Assembly: GCA_946184125.1 (NCBI GenBank)
Contig: CAMHEL010000001.1
Span: 1 to 64,000, forward strand
DNA: 64,000 nt
From: an uncultured Prevotellaceae bacterium
Lineage (GTDB): Bacteria > Bacteroidota > Bacteroidia > Bacteroidales > Bacteroidaceae
Direction of reading: 5' to 3'
Below are positions 9,655 to 19,259 of the stretch, piece after piece; position 1 is the stretch's first letter; each line of letters begins with the position of its first letter. The notes beneath the pieces were generated by a model, which did no database searches, had not been told where the DNA came from, and saw only the letters and a list, made by a program, of their open reading frames with translations. The translations under genes and the position numbers were made by a program.

Positions 9655-12600
9655 GAAGACTGCTGACAATAGCCCTGCTGTGGCTCGGTCTCATGGGCAT
9701 GGAGGGGAGCTATGGCAAGACGGTGAAGGTGCCGCCAGTGACCGTGACCGACCTCCGCACCGAGCGGATGGTCAACCCCATGAGCATCGATACCCCCACT
9801 CCCCGCATAGGCTGGCGCATCAGCTCCACGCTCGACGGGGTGACGCAGACTGCATACCACCTCATCGTCGCCTCCACCGAAGAGAAAGCGAGGGCACTCG
9901 AGGGCGACCTATGGGACACCAACGCCACCACCGACCAGTCGCAATGGGTGGAGTATGGGGGCAAGACCCTGCGAAGCAACACCCGGTGCTACTGGCGCGT
10001 GAAGGTGAGCACCACACGTGGTGACTCGCCATGGAGCGACGTGGCGATGTGGAATGTGGGACTGCTGGAAGAGGCCGACTGGCAGGGGCAGTGGATTGGA
10101 CTCGACCATGCCATGCCATGGGATGTGGAAGAGGAGCACAGCAGCCTCAGCGCGAGATACCTGCGCAGCACCTTCGACACCAATAAGACCGTCCATCATG
10201 CCACACTCTATATCAGCGGATTGGGACTCTATGAGGCATATATCAACGGCCAGCGCATTGGCGACCGTGTGCTCACTCCGTTGCCCACCGACTACCGCCG
10301 CACGGTGCTTTACGATGCCTATGACGTGACCTCCCTCATTGGAACGCACAACGCCATCGCCGCAGTGGTGGGTTGTGGACGCTACTACACCATGCAGCAG
10401 AACAAAAAGCCTTATAAAATCACACAGTTTGGCTATCCTAAACTGCGGCTCAACCTCATCATCGACTATGAGGACGGCACGCGGCAGGTGGTGTCGACCA
10501 ACGACAAATGGAAACTCTCGGCCGACGGGGCAATCAGGAAATGCAACGAGTACGACGGCGAGACTTACGACGCACGGCGTGAACTCACAGGATGGTGCAC
10601 CACCAGCTATGACGATTCGCAGTGGGAACAGGCCGAGCGCGTGGCCTTGCCCTTGGGCACCCTCCGTGGCACGATGACCCCCGGCATGGCCGTGCGCCGC
10701 TCCATCGCCCCACGCAGTGTGGTGAGACAAGGAGAGAAGGTGGTGGTGGACATGGGGCAGAACATGGCGGGATGGTTGAAAATACGTATCGCCAAGGCAT
10801 GCGAGGGCGACTCCATCATCGTCCGCTATGCCGAGCGCCTCGACTCAGCAGGCAACATCTGGGTGGAGAACTTCCGGCACGCCGAAAGTACCGACCGATA
10901 CTACGCTAACGGCCATGAGAACGGCACTTGGTGGCATCCCACTTTCGTCTATCATGGCTTCCGATATGCCGAGGTCTGCGGCCTGGCCGACGCCACTGCC
11001 GCCGACTTCATTGGTGAGGTGGTGAGCGATGAGATGAGCACCACGGGACACTTTTCCACCACCGACACCATACTCACAAAGGTCTATCACAACGCGGTAT
11101 GGGGCGTGGAGTCCAACTACAAGGGAATGCCTGTGGACTGTCCGCAGCGCGATGAGCGCCAGCCGTGGCTGGGCGACCGAACACGTGGCTGTTACGGCGA
11201 AGCGTTCCTCTTCGATAACCACACGCTCTATGCCAAGTGGATGCGCGACATCGCCGAGGCACAGCGCGAAGATGGCTGCATCCCCGATGTGGCACCCGCA
11301 TTCTGGAACTACTATTCCGACAATGTGACATGGCCCGCCGCATTGCCATTCTCGCTCGATATGCTCCTGCGTCAGTATGGCGACGACCGGCCCATGCGCC
11401 AGTACTACCCCAACGTGAAAAGGTGGATGGAACACCTCAAACGCCAGTACCAGTGCGAGGGGCTCATCACCAAAGACCGATATGGCGACTGGTGCGTGCC
11501 TCCAGAGGAGGAGCACCTCATCCACAGCGAGGACCCGGCAAGGAAGACCGACGGCACCCTCATCTCCACAGCGTATTACTACCATCTGTGCCAACTCATG
11601 AAGGGGTTCGCCATGTGGCAGGGGAAAAGTGATGATGCCGACTATTTCACCGAGGAGGCCGCCATCACACGCGAGGCCTTCAACCGCCATTTCCTCACAC
11701 AACGGCCGGGAACCTCGCCCGTGCCAGGCCATCTGCTCTATCCCGACAGCACTTTTTACGGCAACAACACCGTCACGGCCAACCTTCTGCCCCTTGTCTT
11801 CGGCTTGGCCGACGACAGTTATGTGAACGGTGAGGTGGGGAAGAACATCGTCAAAGCCCTCATCAGTCAAAACCTCGGCACCGTGACCTGCGGGGTTATT
11901 GGCATCGGTTGGCTCATGCACGGACTTACCGCCATGGGGCGCACCGACCTGGCATGGCTGCTTGCCACCAACAAGAAATACCCCAGTTGGGGCTACATGA
12001 CCGAGAAGGGGGCCACCACCATCTGGGAACTGTGGAATGGCGATACGGCGAGTCCTAAGATGAACAGTGGCAACCATGTGATGCTGCTCGGCGACTTACT
12101 GTCGTGGCTCTACGAGGATGTGGCAGGCATACGGGCCGATGCGCCTGGATTCAAACGCATACTGCTCAAACCCGACTTCACCGTCGATGAACTCGACCAC
12201 ATCGATGCGGCCTATGAGAGCATCTACGGCACCATCGTCAGCCGGTGGCGCAAAGAACACGGACAGCTGACCTGGGATGTGGAAATTCCTGCCAACACAA
12301 CCGCTACGGTGTGTCTCCCCGGTGGCGACACGCGCGAGGTAGGCTCTGGAAAGCATCATTTCGAGGCTGCCTTGCCCCAGCGCGGACCGCAGGTGGTGGC
12401 CGATGAGTTCCTCTACCGTCAGGCTGACTTCCCGGAATGCCACTCGGCGAGCATCGTCGAAACACGCAAGGGCGACCTTGTTGCCACCTATTTCGGTGGC
12501 ACGAAGGAGCGAAATCCTGATGTGTGCATCTACGTGAGCCGTAAACCCAAGGGGGCGCGTGACTGGACAGCCCCGCAGATGGTGGCCGACGGCGTGTTCG

Positions 12601-13349
12601 CCGACCACCGTGAGGCTTGTTGGAACCCCGTCCTCTTCGAAACTCCCGACGGTCTCCTACATCTCTACTTCAAAATCGGAGTCAATGTGGCTGGATGGAA
12701 AGGATGGCGCATCACTTCGAAAGACGGTGGAAAGACATGGAGCCGCCGCGAAGCCCTGCCCGACAGTCTCTACGGACCTATCAAGAACAAGCCCATCATG
12801 CACGACGGGCGACTCATCTCGCCCACAAGCGACGAGCGCAACGGATGGAAAATCTACTTCGAACTAAGCGACGACATGGGGAAGACATGGCGGCGGACAC
12901 CCTTCGTCGTGGCCGACAAGGGCGTGAAAGCCATCCAGCCCACCATCATCGTACTGCCCGACGGTACGCTGCAGGCCCTCTGCCGAACACGCAGCCGACA
13001 TATCGGCATGACGCGCAGCACCGACAACGGCGAGACGTGGAGTCCCCTGACCCTTATCGAGACGCCCAACAACAACAGTGGCATCGATGCCGTGACACTC
13101 GCCGACGGCACCTATGCACTCATCTGCAACGACTGGCCTATAGAGCCCGACAAGGAGAAAGGGGCGCGCACACCGCTGTCCATCCTCCGCAGCGACGACG
13201 GACAGCACTGGCGCCACTGGATAACCCTCGAGGACAGTCCCATCCTGCAATACTCTTATCCCTCCATCATCCAAAGCCGAGATGGGCACATCCATGTGGT
13301 CTATACATGGCGACGACAGCGCATCAAGCATGTGGAGCTCATACCCTGA
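9648..13349 (+). CDS. GH78 alpha-L-rhamnosidase fused to a sialidase-like (GH33-type) propeller
   Basis: This is a 1233-residue bifunctional-looking secreted enzyme. The start at 9648 has AGGAG directly upstream and a signal peptide ending near 'SYG'. Residues about 25-900 are a full GH78: accessory beta-sandwiches, the acid motif 'CPQRDERQPWLGD' (about residue 497) and 'GATTIWELWNGD' (about 788). Residues about 908-1233 form a BNR/Asp-box propeller with 'DGGKTWSR', 'DMGKTWRR', 'DNGETWSP' and 'YSYPSIIQSRDGHIHVVYT'. This propeller resembles plant and bacterial GH33-like proteins. RG-II chain C is Rha-alpha-1,5-Kdo, and GH33 includes Kdo/Kdn hydrolases. Sequential removal of rhamnose and then Kdo by one polypeptide is therefore a reasonable inference but is not shown. 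Confidence 0.8.
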   Translation: MVRRLLTIALLWLGLMGMEGSYGKTVKVPPVTVTDLRTERMVNPMSIDTPTPRIGWRISSTLDGVTQTAYHLIVASTEEKARALEGDLWDTNATTDQSQWVEYGGKTLRSNTRCYWRVKVSTTRGDSPWSDVAMWNVGLLEEADWQGQWIGLDHAMPWDVEEEHSSLSARYLRSTFDTNKTVHHATLYISGLGLYEAYINGQRIGDRVLTPLPTDYRRTVLYDAYDVTSLIGTHNAIAAVVGCGRYYTMQQNKKPYKITQFGYPKLRLNLIIDYEDGTRQVVSTNDKWKLSADGAIRKCNEYDGETYDARRELTGWCTTSYDDSQWEQAERVALPLGTLRGTMTPGMAVRRSIAPRSVVRQGEKVVVDMGQNMAGWLKIRIAKACEGDSIIVRYAERLDSAGNIWVENFRHAESTDRYYANGHENGTWWHPTFVYHGFRYAEVCGLADATAADFIGEVVSDEMSTTGHFSTTDTILTKVYHNAVWGVESNYKGMPVDCPQRDERQPWLGDRTRGCYGEAFLFDNHTLYAKWMRDIAEAQREDGCIPDVAPAFWNYYSDNVTWPAALPFSLDMLLRQYGDDRPMRQYYPNVKRWMEHLKRQYQCEGLITKDRYGDWCVPPEEEHLIHSEDPARKTDGTLISTAYYYHLCQLMKGFAMWQGKSDDADYFTEEAAITREAFNRHFLTQRPGTSPVPGHLLYPDSTFYGNNTVTANLLPLVFGLADDSYVNGEVGKNIVKALISQNLGTVTCGVIGIGWLMHGLTAMGRTDLAWLLATNKKYPSWGYMTEKGATTIWELWNGDTASPKMNSGNHVMLLGDLLSWLYEDVAGIRADAPGFKRILLKPDFTVDELDHIDAAYESIYGTIVSRWRKEHGQLTWDVEIPANTTATVCLPGGDTREVGSGKHHFEAALPQRGPQVVADEFLYRQADFPECHSASIVETRKGDLVATYFGGTKERNPDVCIYVSRKPKGARDWTAPQMVADGVFADHREACWNPVLFETPDGLLHLYFKIGVNVAGWKGWRITSKDGGKTWSRREALPDSLYGPIKNKPIMHDGRLISPTSDERNGWKIYFELSDDMGKTWRRTPFVVADKGVKAIQPTIIVLPDGTLQALCRTRSRHIGMTRSTDNGETWSPLTLIETPNNNSGIDAVTLADGTYALICNDWPIEPDKEKGARTPLSILRSDDGQHWRHWITLEDSPILQYSYPSIIQSRDGHIHVVYTWRRQRIKHVELIP

Positions 13350-13374
13350 CAAGCAACAACCATCCATCAACATC

Positions 13375-15969
13375 ATGAGAAAAACTGTTCTCCTCGTCCT
13401 GCTGATGTCCGCTCTCGTGGCTTACGCACAGCGCACGTCAGTGGCGGGCTTCTTCCCGCTCGATGACAGCGGACGCATCATCTACAACTTCAACGAGGGG
13501 TGGCGATTCCACCTCGGCGATGCCATCGGAGCAGCTGCCATGACTTACGACGACAGCGAGTGGCCCATCGTCTGCGCACCACACACCGCACGCCTCGAAC
13601 CTTCGGAAGCCAGCGGAGGGCGCAACTATCAGGGGGTGTGCTGGTACCGCAAGCGCTTCACACTGCCCGCCGACCTCAGCGACAAGCATGTCACCATACA
13701 CTTTGAGGCTGTCATGGGTAAACAACAGGTATTCCTCAACGGAAAGAGGGTGAAAGAGCACGAGGGCGGGTACCTGCCCATCACCATCGACCTCACCGAG
13801 GAGGGCGTCAAGGCCGGAGAGCCATGTGTGGTGGCTCTGAAGGCCGACAACAGCGACGACAAGAGCTATCCTCCGGGCAAGCCGCAGCGGCAGCTCGACT
13901 TCGCCTACCATCATGGCATGTACCGCGACGTGTGGCTCATAGGCAAGTCGCCGCTACACATCACCGACCCTATCGAGCGGGGGGAGGTGGCTGGCGGGGG
14001 TGTCTTCATACATTTCGACAACATCAGCGAGAAGAGTGCCGACATCCTCATCGACGTGGACCTATGCAAGGACGACGATTCCGACATCAACCCCCAGGTG
14101 GTGGCTACCATACGCGATGCCGAGGGCAAGGTGGTGAAGACCGCCCGAATGAAGGTGCCCATGCCTCAGTTCCCTGGACTGATGGCGAGCGCCACCCTCG
14201 CCACCTCGTTGCAGAAACCTCACCTCTGGTCGCCGGAGGACCCTTATCTGTATGATGTGGAGATACGTGTGCTCAACGGAAAACGGTGCCTGGACGGGGG
14301 CACCGTGCGCATGGGCATCAGAAAAGCGGAGTTCAGAGGGCGCGACGGCTTCTGGCTCAACGGAAAGCCTTACCATCAGTTCGTGGGCGCAAACCGCCAT
14401 CAGGACTTCGCCTATGTGGGCAACGCAATGCCAAACAGTCAGCAGTGGCGCGATGCCTTACGGCTGAAGGAGGCTGGCATGACCATCGTCCGCGCTGCAC
14501 ATTATCCACAGGACCCTGCCTTCATGGATGCCTGCGACGAACTGGGACTCTTTGTCATTGTCCCCACCCCCGGATGGCAGTACTGGAACAAAGACCCGAA
14601 ATGGGAGGAGAAGGTGCATCAGAACACCCGCGACATCATCCGGCGCGACCGTAACCACCCGTCGGTGCTGATGTGGGAGCCCATTCTCAACGAGACACGA
14701 TACCCCGAGTCCTTCGCATTGGAGGCTCTTCAGGTGACACGCGAGGAATACCCCTATCCTGGGCGGCCTGTGGCTGCTGCCGACATCAACTCCGCAGGCG
14801 TGAAGGACAACTATGACGTGCTCTACGACTGGGCGTACAACATCGGCAAGGAGGCGGTGAACACTGATAAGTGCATCTTCACCCGGGAATGGGGAGAATA
14901 TGTCGATGACTGGTATGCCCACAACGCCATCAACCGTGCCGCACGCGACTGGGGCGAGACGGCAATGCTCACCGCTGCACGCTCGCTAATCGATACCTAT
15001 GGTATGATGTTCCAGGGCCAGAGGCAATTCATCGGTGGCTGTCATTGGCATCCTTTCGACCACCAGCGGGGATACCATCCCGACGCTTACGTCGGTGGTA
15101 TCTACGACGCCTTCCGCCAGAAGAAATATGCCTTCGAGGCCTTCCGCTCGCAGGTGAGGGGCGACAAATTCCAACCGATGGTCTTCATCGCCCACGAGAT
15201 GTCGCCTTTCTCGGGCAGCGACGTGGTGGTGTTCAGCAATTGCGACAGCGTACGGCTGACGGCCTACAATGGTGAGCAGACGGCCACACTGCCTGTCATC
15301 CACAAGTCTGACGGCATACCAAACGCACCGGTGGTTTTCCCCAATTTCTGGGACTTCTGGACTGCACGCAACCACAGTTACACGCAGCGCGACTGGGCCA
15401 GCGTGTCGTTCGTGGCAGAGGGTATCGTCGACGGGAAGGTGGTGTGCAGCGAGAAGAAAATGCCCTCGCGGCGCAGCACGCGTCTGCGCCTCTATGCCGA
15501 TGAGATGGGCCGCCAGCTGGTGGCCGACGGCAGCGACTTCATCGTTGTCGTGGCAGAAGTCACCGACGACAACGGCAACGTCCGGCGCTATGCCCGCGAG
15601 CATATTACGTTCTCGGTAGAGGGCGAGGGGGGCCTCATCGGCGACGCGAGCATTGCTGCCAATCCGCGAGCCGTGTCATGGGGCAGTGCACCCATACTCG
15701 TGAGAAGCACGCACCATGCAGGGCAAATCCGTATCATCGCACGTCCTACCTTCGACGGCATCCATGCGCCTAAAGCCGACACGCTGGTCATCGAGAGCGT
15801 CCCTTGTCCCGACCGTTTCTGCCAAGATGAGGTGAGTGTCAATGCTGCTGCCATCAGTGTGCGTCACGATGGACAGGAAGGGGCTGTTCCCGCTATGACC
15901 GAGGAGGAGCGACGCAAGTCCCTCGAAGAGGTCGAGAAACAGCAACAAGACTTCGGAATTGGGAGGTGA
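13375..15969 (+). CDS. GH2 family glycosidase
   Basis: This is an 864-residue secreted GH2. The start at 13375 gives the signal peptide 'MRKTVLLVLLMSALVAYA'. The order is sugar-binding domain (to about residue 190, 'WYRKRFTLP', 'YRDVWLIG'), Ig-like domain, TIM barrel, then further beta domains. The acid/base Glu lies in 'MWEPILNETRYPES' (about 440) and the probable nucleophile Glu in 'FTREWGEYVDDW' (about 505). GH2 covers beta-galactosidase, beta-glucuronidase and, in RG-II loci, alpha-L-arabinopyranosidase. The exact specificity cannot be read from the sequence. It ends the operon, 45 bp before the convergent channel gene. Confidence 0.83.
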   Translation: MRKTVLLVLLMSALVAYAQRTSVAGFFPLDDSGRIIYNFNEGWRFHLGDAIGAAAMTYDDSEWPIVCAPHTARLEPSEASGGRNYQGVCWYRKRFTLPADLSDKHVTIHFEAVMGKQQVFLNGKRVKEHEGGYLPITIDLTEEGVKAGEPCVVALKADNSDDKSYPPGKPQRQLDFAYHHGMYRDVWLIGKSPLHITDPIERGEVAGGGVFIHFDNISEKSADILIDVDLCKDDDSDINPQVVATIRDAEGKVVKTARMKVPMPQFPGLMASATLATSLQKPHLWSPEDPYLYDVEIRVLNGKRCLDGGTVRMGIRKAEFRGRDGFWLNGKPYHQFVGANRHQDFAYVGNAMPNSQQWRDALRLKEAGMTIVRAAHYPQDPAFMDACDELGLFVIVPTPGWQYWNKDPKWEEKVHQNTRDIIRRDRNHPSVLMWEPILNETRYPESFALEALQVTREEYPYPGRPVAAADINSAGVKDNYDVLYDWAYNIGKEAVNTDKCIFTREWGEYVDDWYAHNAINRAARDWGETAMLTAARSLIDTYGMMFQGQRQFIGGCHWHPFDHQRGYHPDAYVGGIYDAFRQKKYAFEAFRSQVRGDKFQPMVFIAHEMSPFSGSDVVVFSNCDSVRLTAYNGEQTATLPVIHKSDGIPNAPVVFPNFWDFWTARNHSYTQRDWASVSFVAEGIVDGKVVCSEKKMPSRRSTRLRLYADEMGRQLVADGSDFIVVVAEVTDDNGNVRRYAREHITFSVEGEGGLIGDASIAANPRAVSWGSAPILVRSTHHAGQIRIIARPTFDGIHAPKADTLVIESVPCPDRFCQDEVSVNAAAISVRHDGQEGAVPAMTEEERRKSLEEVEKQQQDFGIGR

Positions 15970-16014
15970 CTTCCTTATTACAAAATACAAGGCCACTTTA
16001 TAAAGCGGACTCAG

Positions 16015-18129
16015 TTAGGAATAATCCTGTTTAGGATTATTCTCTGTCATCTTCAGAAACCAAGGGATGAAACGAATTATCTCCTTGTCAATTTCCTGAA
16101 TGCTATCCAACTGGTCAAACGGTCGGATATCGCTATGGATGAAATGACGCTTATTGTTATTCTTCTTGAAGTCTTTAACTGTCTGGGCATCTGCTTTCAG
16201 ATTGTAAGAGTCCTCATGCGGCAACGGCTTGCGGAACCCCATCAGGAGTTTCTCCACAGTCCAGCGATTATGTTCAACAATGCCCATACGCTCCACAAGG
16301 GCATGGTCCAGATGCATCAGGTCCTTGATACCCATAGCCTCAAAAGTACGTACCCGGAAAGGAATGTTATAGGCTCCATAAATGCTTGACCATTGGTCTG
16401 ACTCCTTACATGTCTTCCACAACTCATGGGCCTCCTGAAGCACTTGCTGACAATCATACTTCATCATCCCCTCCAGACCATCATCAGATACTTTTGTTGT
16501 GTTGAAATAGAGATGATACAGGTAATTGATACATTCCGCCATCTGTTGAGTGCGCTTCTGAACATCAAAGACAATATCCGTCATACCAAAAGGATAAATA
16601 TTAGCATAACGACTGATTGGTTGTGAAGAAACAATTTGGCCATCAGAACCAATTATCTTCTTCTCATATTGATGAGCAGCCGACGTCTCCTGAAGCTTTG
16701 AAAGGAACTTGCTGGACGTGTTCTGACGAACGAAGACTGGTACGCATGACTCATACACTTCATTTGGAAGACTCATGGCTACAGACATATTCTGACGAGA
16801 ATCAGACATGGCAAGTACAAGCGACAGCAACTGTTTGTCGTCAGTTGCCCATTGGGTTATCAATTTCTGAATCTCAGGTGAATAGATGTCTCCTTTCACG
16901 AAACCGAATTCTATATCCAGGAAGTCTGCATCTTTACCGCTGAACTTAGAGGCCGAAATCAACTCTCCTTCATAGCGGTAGGACTCAACTTCGAAGAAAT
17001 GACGATAACGACTTAGGAAAAGTAACCTCTCTTTATCCGCATTCAGGTCTATGAAGGTGATTTCTGTCTTGTGGTGCTTACCGTCAAAATTAGGGAAGTG
17101 CAACATCTTGGCTGCTTCGACTGCCAACGTCATGCCAAAGGTGGAAGTTCCGACGATAACAAGATGCACATGACGATTATCGTTAGGCGTGATACCGTCA
17201 CCATCCAAATGAGGATAATTGTGAGTTACACCATTGTCAGTATAATTACAGTCAACAAACATCTGCTTGGCCCAATCCACATAGAAGTTGAACGGAATAA
17301 ACTCTACACCAGTATTACGTAAGTTCTCGAATAAGTCTGTCACTTGCATGGCTGTATAAGTATCAGCATCCTCGAAGACGGCGGTGATGGTGTCAGGATG
17401 TTCACCGTCAGATTGTTTCAACAATTCAGCTATCTTATCGAGACACTCGATATTCATTGCATCATGATTCTCAGTTGTGCGTTCACCAACCACATAGATG
17501 TTGCAGGCTTTCGCCAGACGTAGTCCTTGCAAGTCTTGTAAAGAACTACGATGCCCGTTTTTGATGATGATACGCTTATCGAATTCCTGGGCAATCGACA
17601 TCTGTAGCTTCTCTCGGAGTTCCTCGCTGGGCATTGAACTCTGAAGCAACACATACATCTTATCATCACTTTCACAAATCTGCTTGATAATCGACGGGAC
17701 AATTTCATCATAGCCAAGAATCACCGTATGACCAGAAATCAGATAAGTCTTCTTTCCAGAACGGTAATTCTCTATACGACGTTCCAGCATATTGGAAAAA
17801 ATGGAAATCAGCATGCCGCCAAAGATAATGGCACCTATAATAGAACCAAGTGTGACAAACAGCATCACCCACCTTCGTCCGTTTTCAGGGTAATCATCCA
17901 TATAGAGAGAGTTGAGTGCATTGCCATCAATCAGGATATACAACGCCCACTCCCAGAACGAGAGGTCATGTGTTTCCTTTCCAAAGGTGAGTCGTGAACA
18001 CACAATCCACCCGATGACCAATGCCACCAAGAAGAATCCTATCAGAACCCAAATCTGTTTCCAGACACTCTCCGAGAATATCCGGTCGAACTTCAGCTGC
18101 CAACTATGTAGTTTCGTCTTTCGTCTCAT
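16015..18129 (-). CDS. CASTOR/POLLUX-like ion channel with RCK (TrkA-N) domains and C-terminal RyR domain
   Basis: This 704-residue protein has two membrane helices (about 24-45 and 87-113) around a short re-entrant segment 'ILIDGNALN' (67-73). That segment resembles the 'D-x-GNHA' filter of plant CASTOR/POLLUX/DMI1 channels. After TM2 comes 'YRSGKKTYLISGHTVILGY', the conserved entry to the first RCK/Rossmann domain. A second Rossmann motif, 'VIVGTSTFG', is near 324-332. The last about 75 residues match a ryanodine-receptor (RyR) domain ('EHNRWTVEKLLMGF', 'FIHSDIRPFDQLD'). The likely role is a ligand- or nucleotide-gated cation channel in the inner membrane. It is the last gene of a three-gene operon with the SH3-membrane protein and the STAND ATPase, and the region is AT-richer than its neighbours. 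The ion and the ligand are unknown. Confidence 0.75.
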   Translation of the reverse strand: MRRKTKLHSWQLKFDRIFSESVWKQIWVLIGFFLVALVIGWIVCSRLTFGKETHDLSFWEWALYILIDGNALNSLYMDDYPENGRRWVMLFVTLGSIIGAIIFGGMLISIFSNMLERRIENYRSGKKTYLISGHTVILGYDEIVPSIIKQICESDDKMYVLLQSSMPSEELREKLQMSIAQEFDKRIIIKNGHRSSLQDLQGLRLAKACNIYVVGERTTENHDAMNIECLDKIAELLKQSDGEHPDTITAVFEDADTYTAMQVTDLFENLRNTGVEFIPFNFYVDWAKQMFVDCNYTDNGVTHNYPHLDGDGITPNDNRHVHLVIVGTSTFGMTLAVEAAKMLHFPNFDGKHHKTEITFIDLNADKERLLFLSRYRHFFEVESYRYEGELISASKFSGKDADFLDIEFGFVKGDIYSPEIQKLITQWATDDKQLLSLVLAMSDSRQNMSVAMSLPNEVYESCVPVFVRQNTSSKFLSKLQETSAAHQYEKKIIGSDGQIVSSQPISRYANIYPFGMTDIVFDVQKRTQQMAECINYLYHLYFNTTKVSDDGLEGMMKYDCQQVLQEAHELWKTCKESDQWSSIYGAYNIPFRVRTFEAMGIKDLMHLDHALVERMGIVEHNRWTVEKLLMGFRKPLPHEDSYNLKADAQTVKDFKKNNNKRHFIHSDIRPFDQLDSIQEIDKEIIRFIPWFLKMTENNPKQDYS

Positions 18130-18188
18130 TGTTGTATATCTTAATGCTTTTGGGGCGCATCATTTTGAGCGCATCATTAGTGGATAAC

Positions 18189-19211
18189 TTATTCTTTAAT
18201 GATAATACCGATAATCTGAGGTCCGCTTCCACCGCCACAAGCAAGGAGAAAAAGAATGAAAATAATACTACCAATCCATCCCATCAAATAGACCATATGG
18301 CCAATGAACATCACCATAAACAGAAATGTGGACAATGCACTCACCACATAGAGGGCGGCATAAACCACAAAGCATATCAGTCCCATCACACCCTTATCGC
18401 CTCTTGTAAACATCAAGAAAAGATGAATTGCCAATCCAAGGAAGAAAAACAGAATTATCCATGGCTGGAGGGAAGAGAAGAACAAAAAGGTGAGTAAATA
18501 TAGGATTGCACAGCCAAATACAGTGATAGTGCCAAAATGGCTTTCTGACGATCGCACTTCATCTATTCCTGCAAATCCAAGAAAGAAGGATTGGCAAAGA
18601 AATAAGATGGACAACATAATCAACCAGAACACGATAGACATCAATTCATCGTGAACGAAGAATCCTGGACTTCCACTATAGCACAACATACATTTCAACT
18701 CAAGATAGCCTAAAAAGGCTAATCCCATCAAAGAGATATATTGGCCAAAACCGAACCTATCCAAAATCTTGTATAATATCCAACAAACACATAACACGAC
18801 AAGCGGCATAAAAAACATATACTCAAAATAGCGGGTAGATTTGCTTTGCTCTATATGGATGCCAATGGAAGACAAAGCTTTTAAGACTTGTTTCTGAACG
18901 ACCACTGCAGGGTCTTTCTCGTCTGTCACGGTTTTCCCACCTTCGTCACCCGATGTCAGTGACTTTCCTTTCTTCAGATGTTTCGAAGATACATAGAATG
19001 TCTCTCCAGCCTCATTCATACAGGTAGCCCATCCATTGATAATCGTATCCACCCGGACGGCTTCACCTTGTTTAAGCGAACCCAGTCTTTTCGCATGGCC
19101 ATTAGGCTCTGCCCGCATGTTCAGACTTTTTGAATTCACTACATAAGTCTCTGCTGCATAGCCCGCCATGCATAGCAGTAACAGTACGATAATTGTAACT
19201 AATTTTTTCAT
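18189..19211 (-). CDS. Bacterial SH3-domain polytopic membrane protein
   Basis: This 340-residue protein has a signal peptide (1-19) and one bacterial SH3 domain at about 22-80 ('LNMRAEPNGHAKRLGSLKQG'). A short charged linker follows, then about seven or eight hydrophobic helices from residue about 128 to the C-terminus ('MFFMPLVVLCVCWILYKIL', 'IVFWLIMLSILFLC', 'WIILFFFLGLAIHLFLMF'). The SH3 part would face the periplasm. SH3_3 domains typically bind peptidoglycan or proteins; here the ligand is unknown. It sits 48 bp downstream of the STAND gene and 59 bp upstream of the channel gene, all on one strand, so it is probably a membrane partner of both. I do not recognise a named family for the membrane part. 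Confidence 0.7.
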   Translation of the reverse strand: MKKLVTIIVLLLLCMAGYAAETYVVNSKSLNMRAEPNGHAKRLGSLKQGEAVRVDTIINGWATCMNEAGETFYVSSKHLKKGKSLTSGDEGGKTVTDEKDPAVVVQKQVLKALSSIGIHIEQSKSTRYFEYMFFMPLVVLCVCWILYKILDRFGFGQYISLMGLAFLGYLELKCMLCYSGSPGFFVHDELMSIVFWLIMLSILFLCQSFFLGFAGIDEVRSSESHFGTITVFGCAILYLLTFLFFSSLQPWIILFFFLGLAIHLFLMFTRGDKGVMGLICFVVYAALYVVSALSTFLFMVMFIGHMVYLMGWIGSIIFILFLLACGGGSGPQIIGIIIKE

Positions 19212-19259
19212 ATTTTTTTTCGATTATTTACGTGAAAATATTCTCATAATTAGCAAAAC

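Noticed and set aside
10845..12077. Antisense reading frame (410 codons) opposite the GH78 domain
   Set aside because: Same cause. No motif, start context or promoter, and the plus-strand frame holds the catalytic motifs of GH78.
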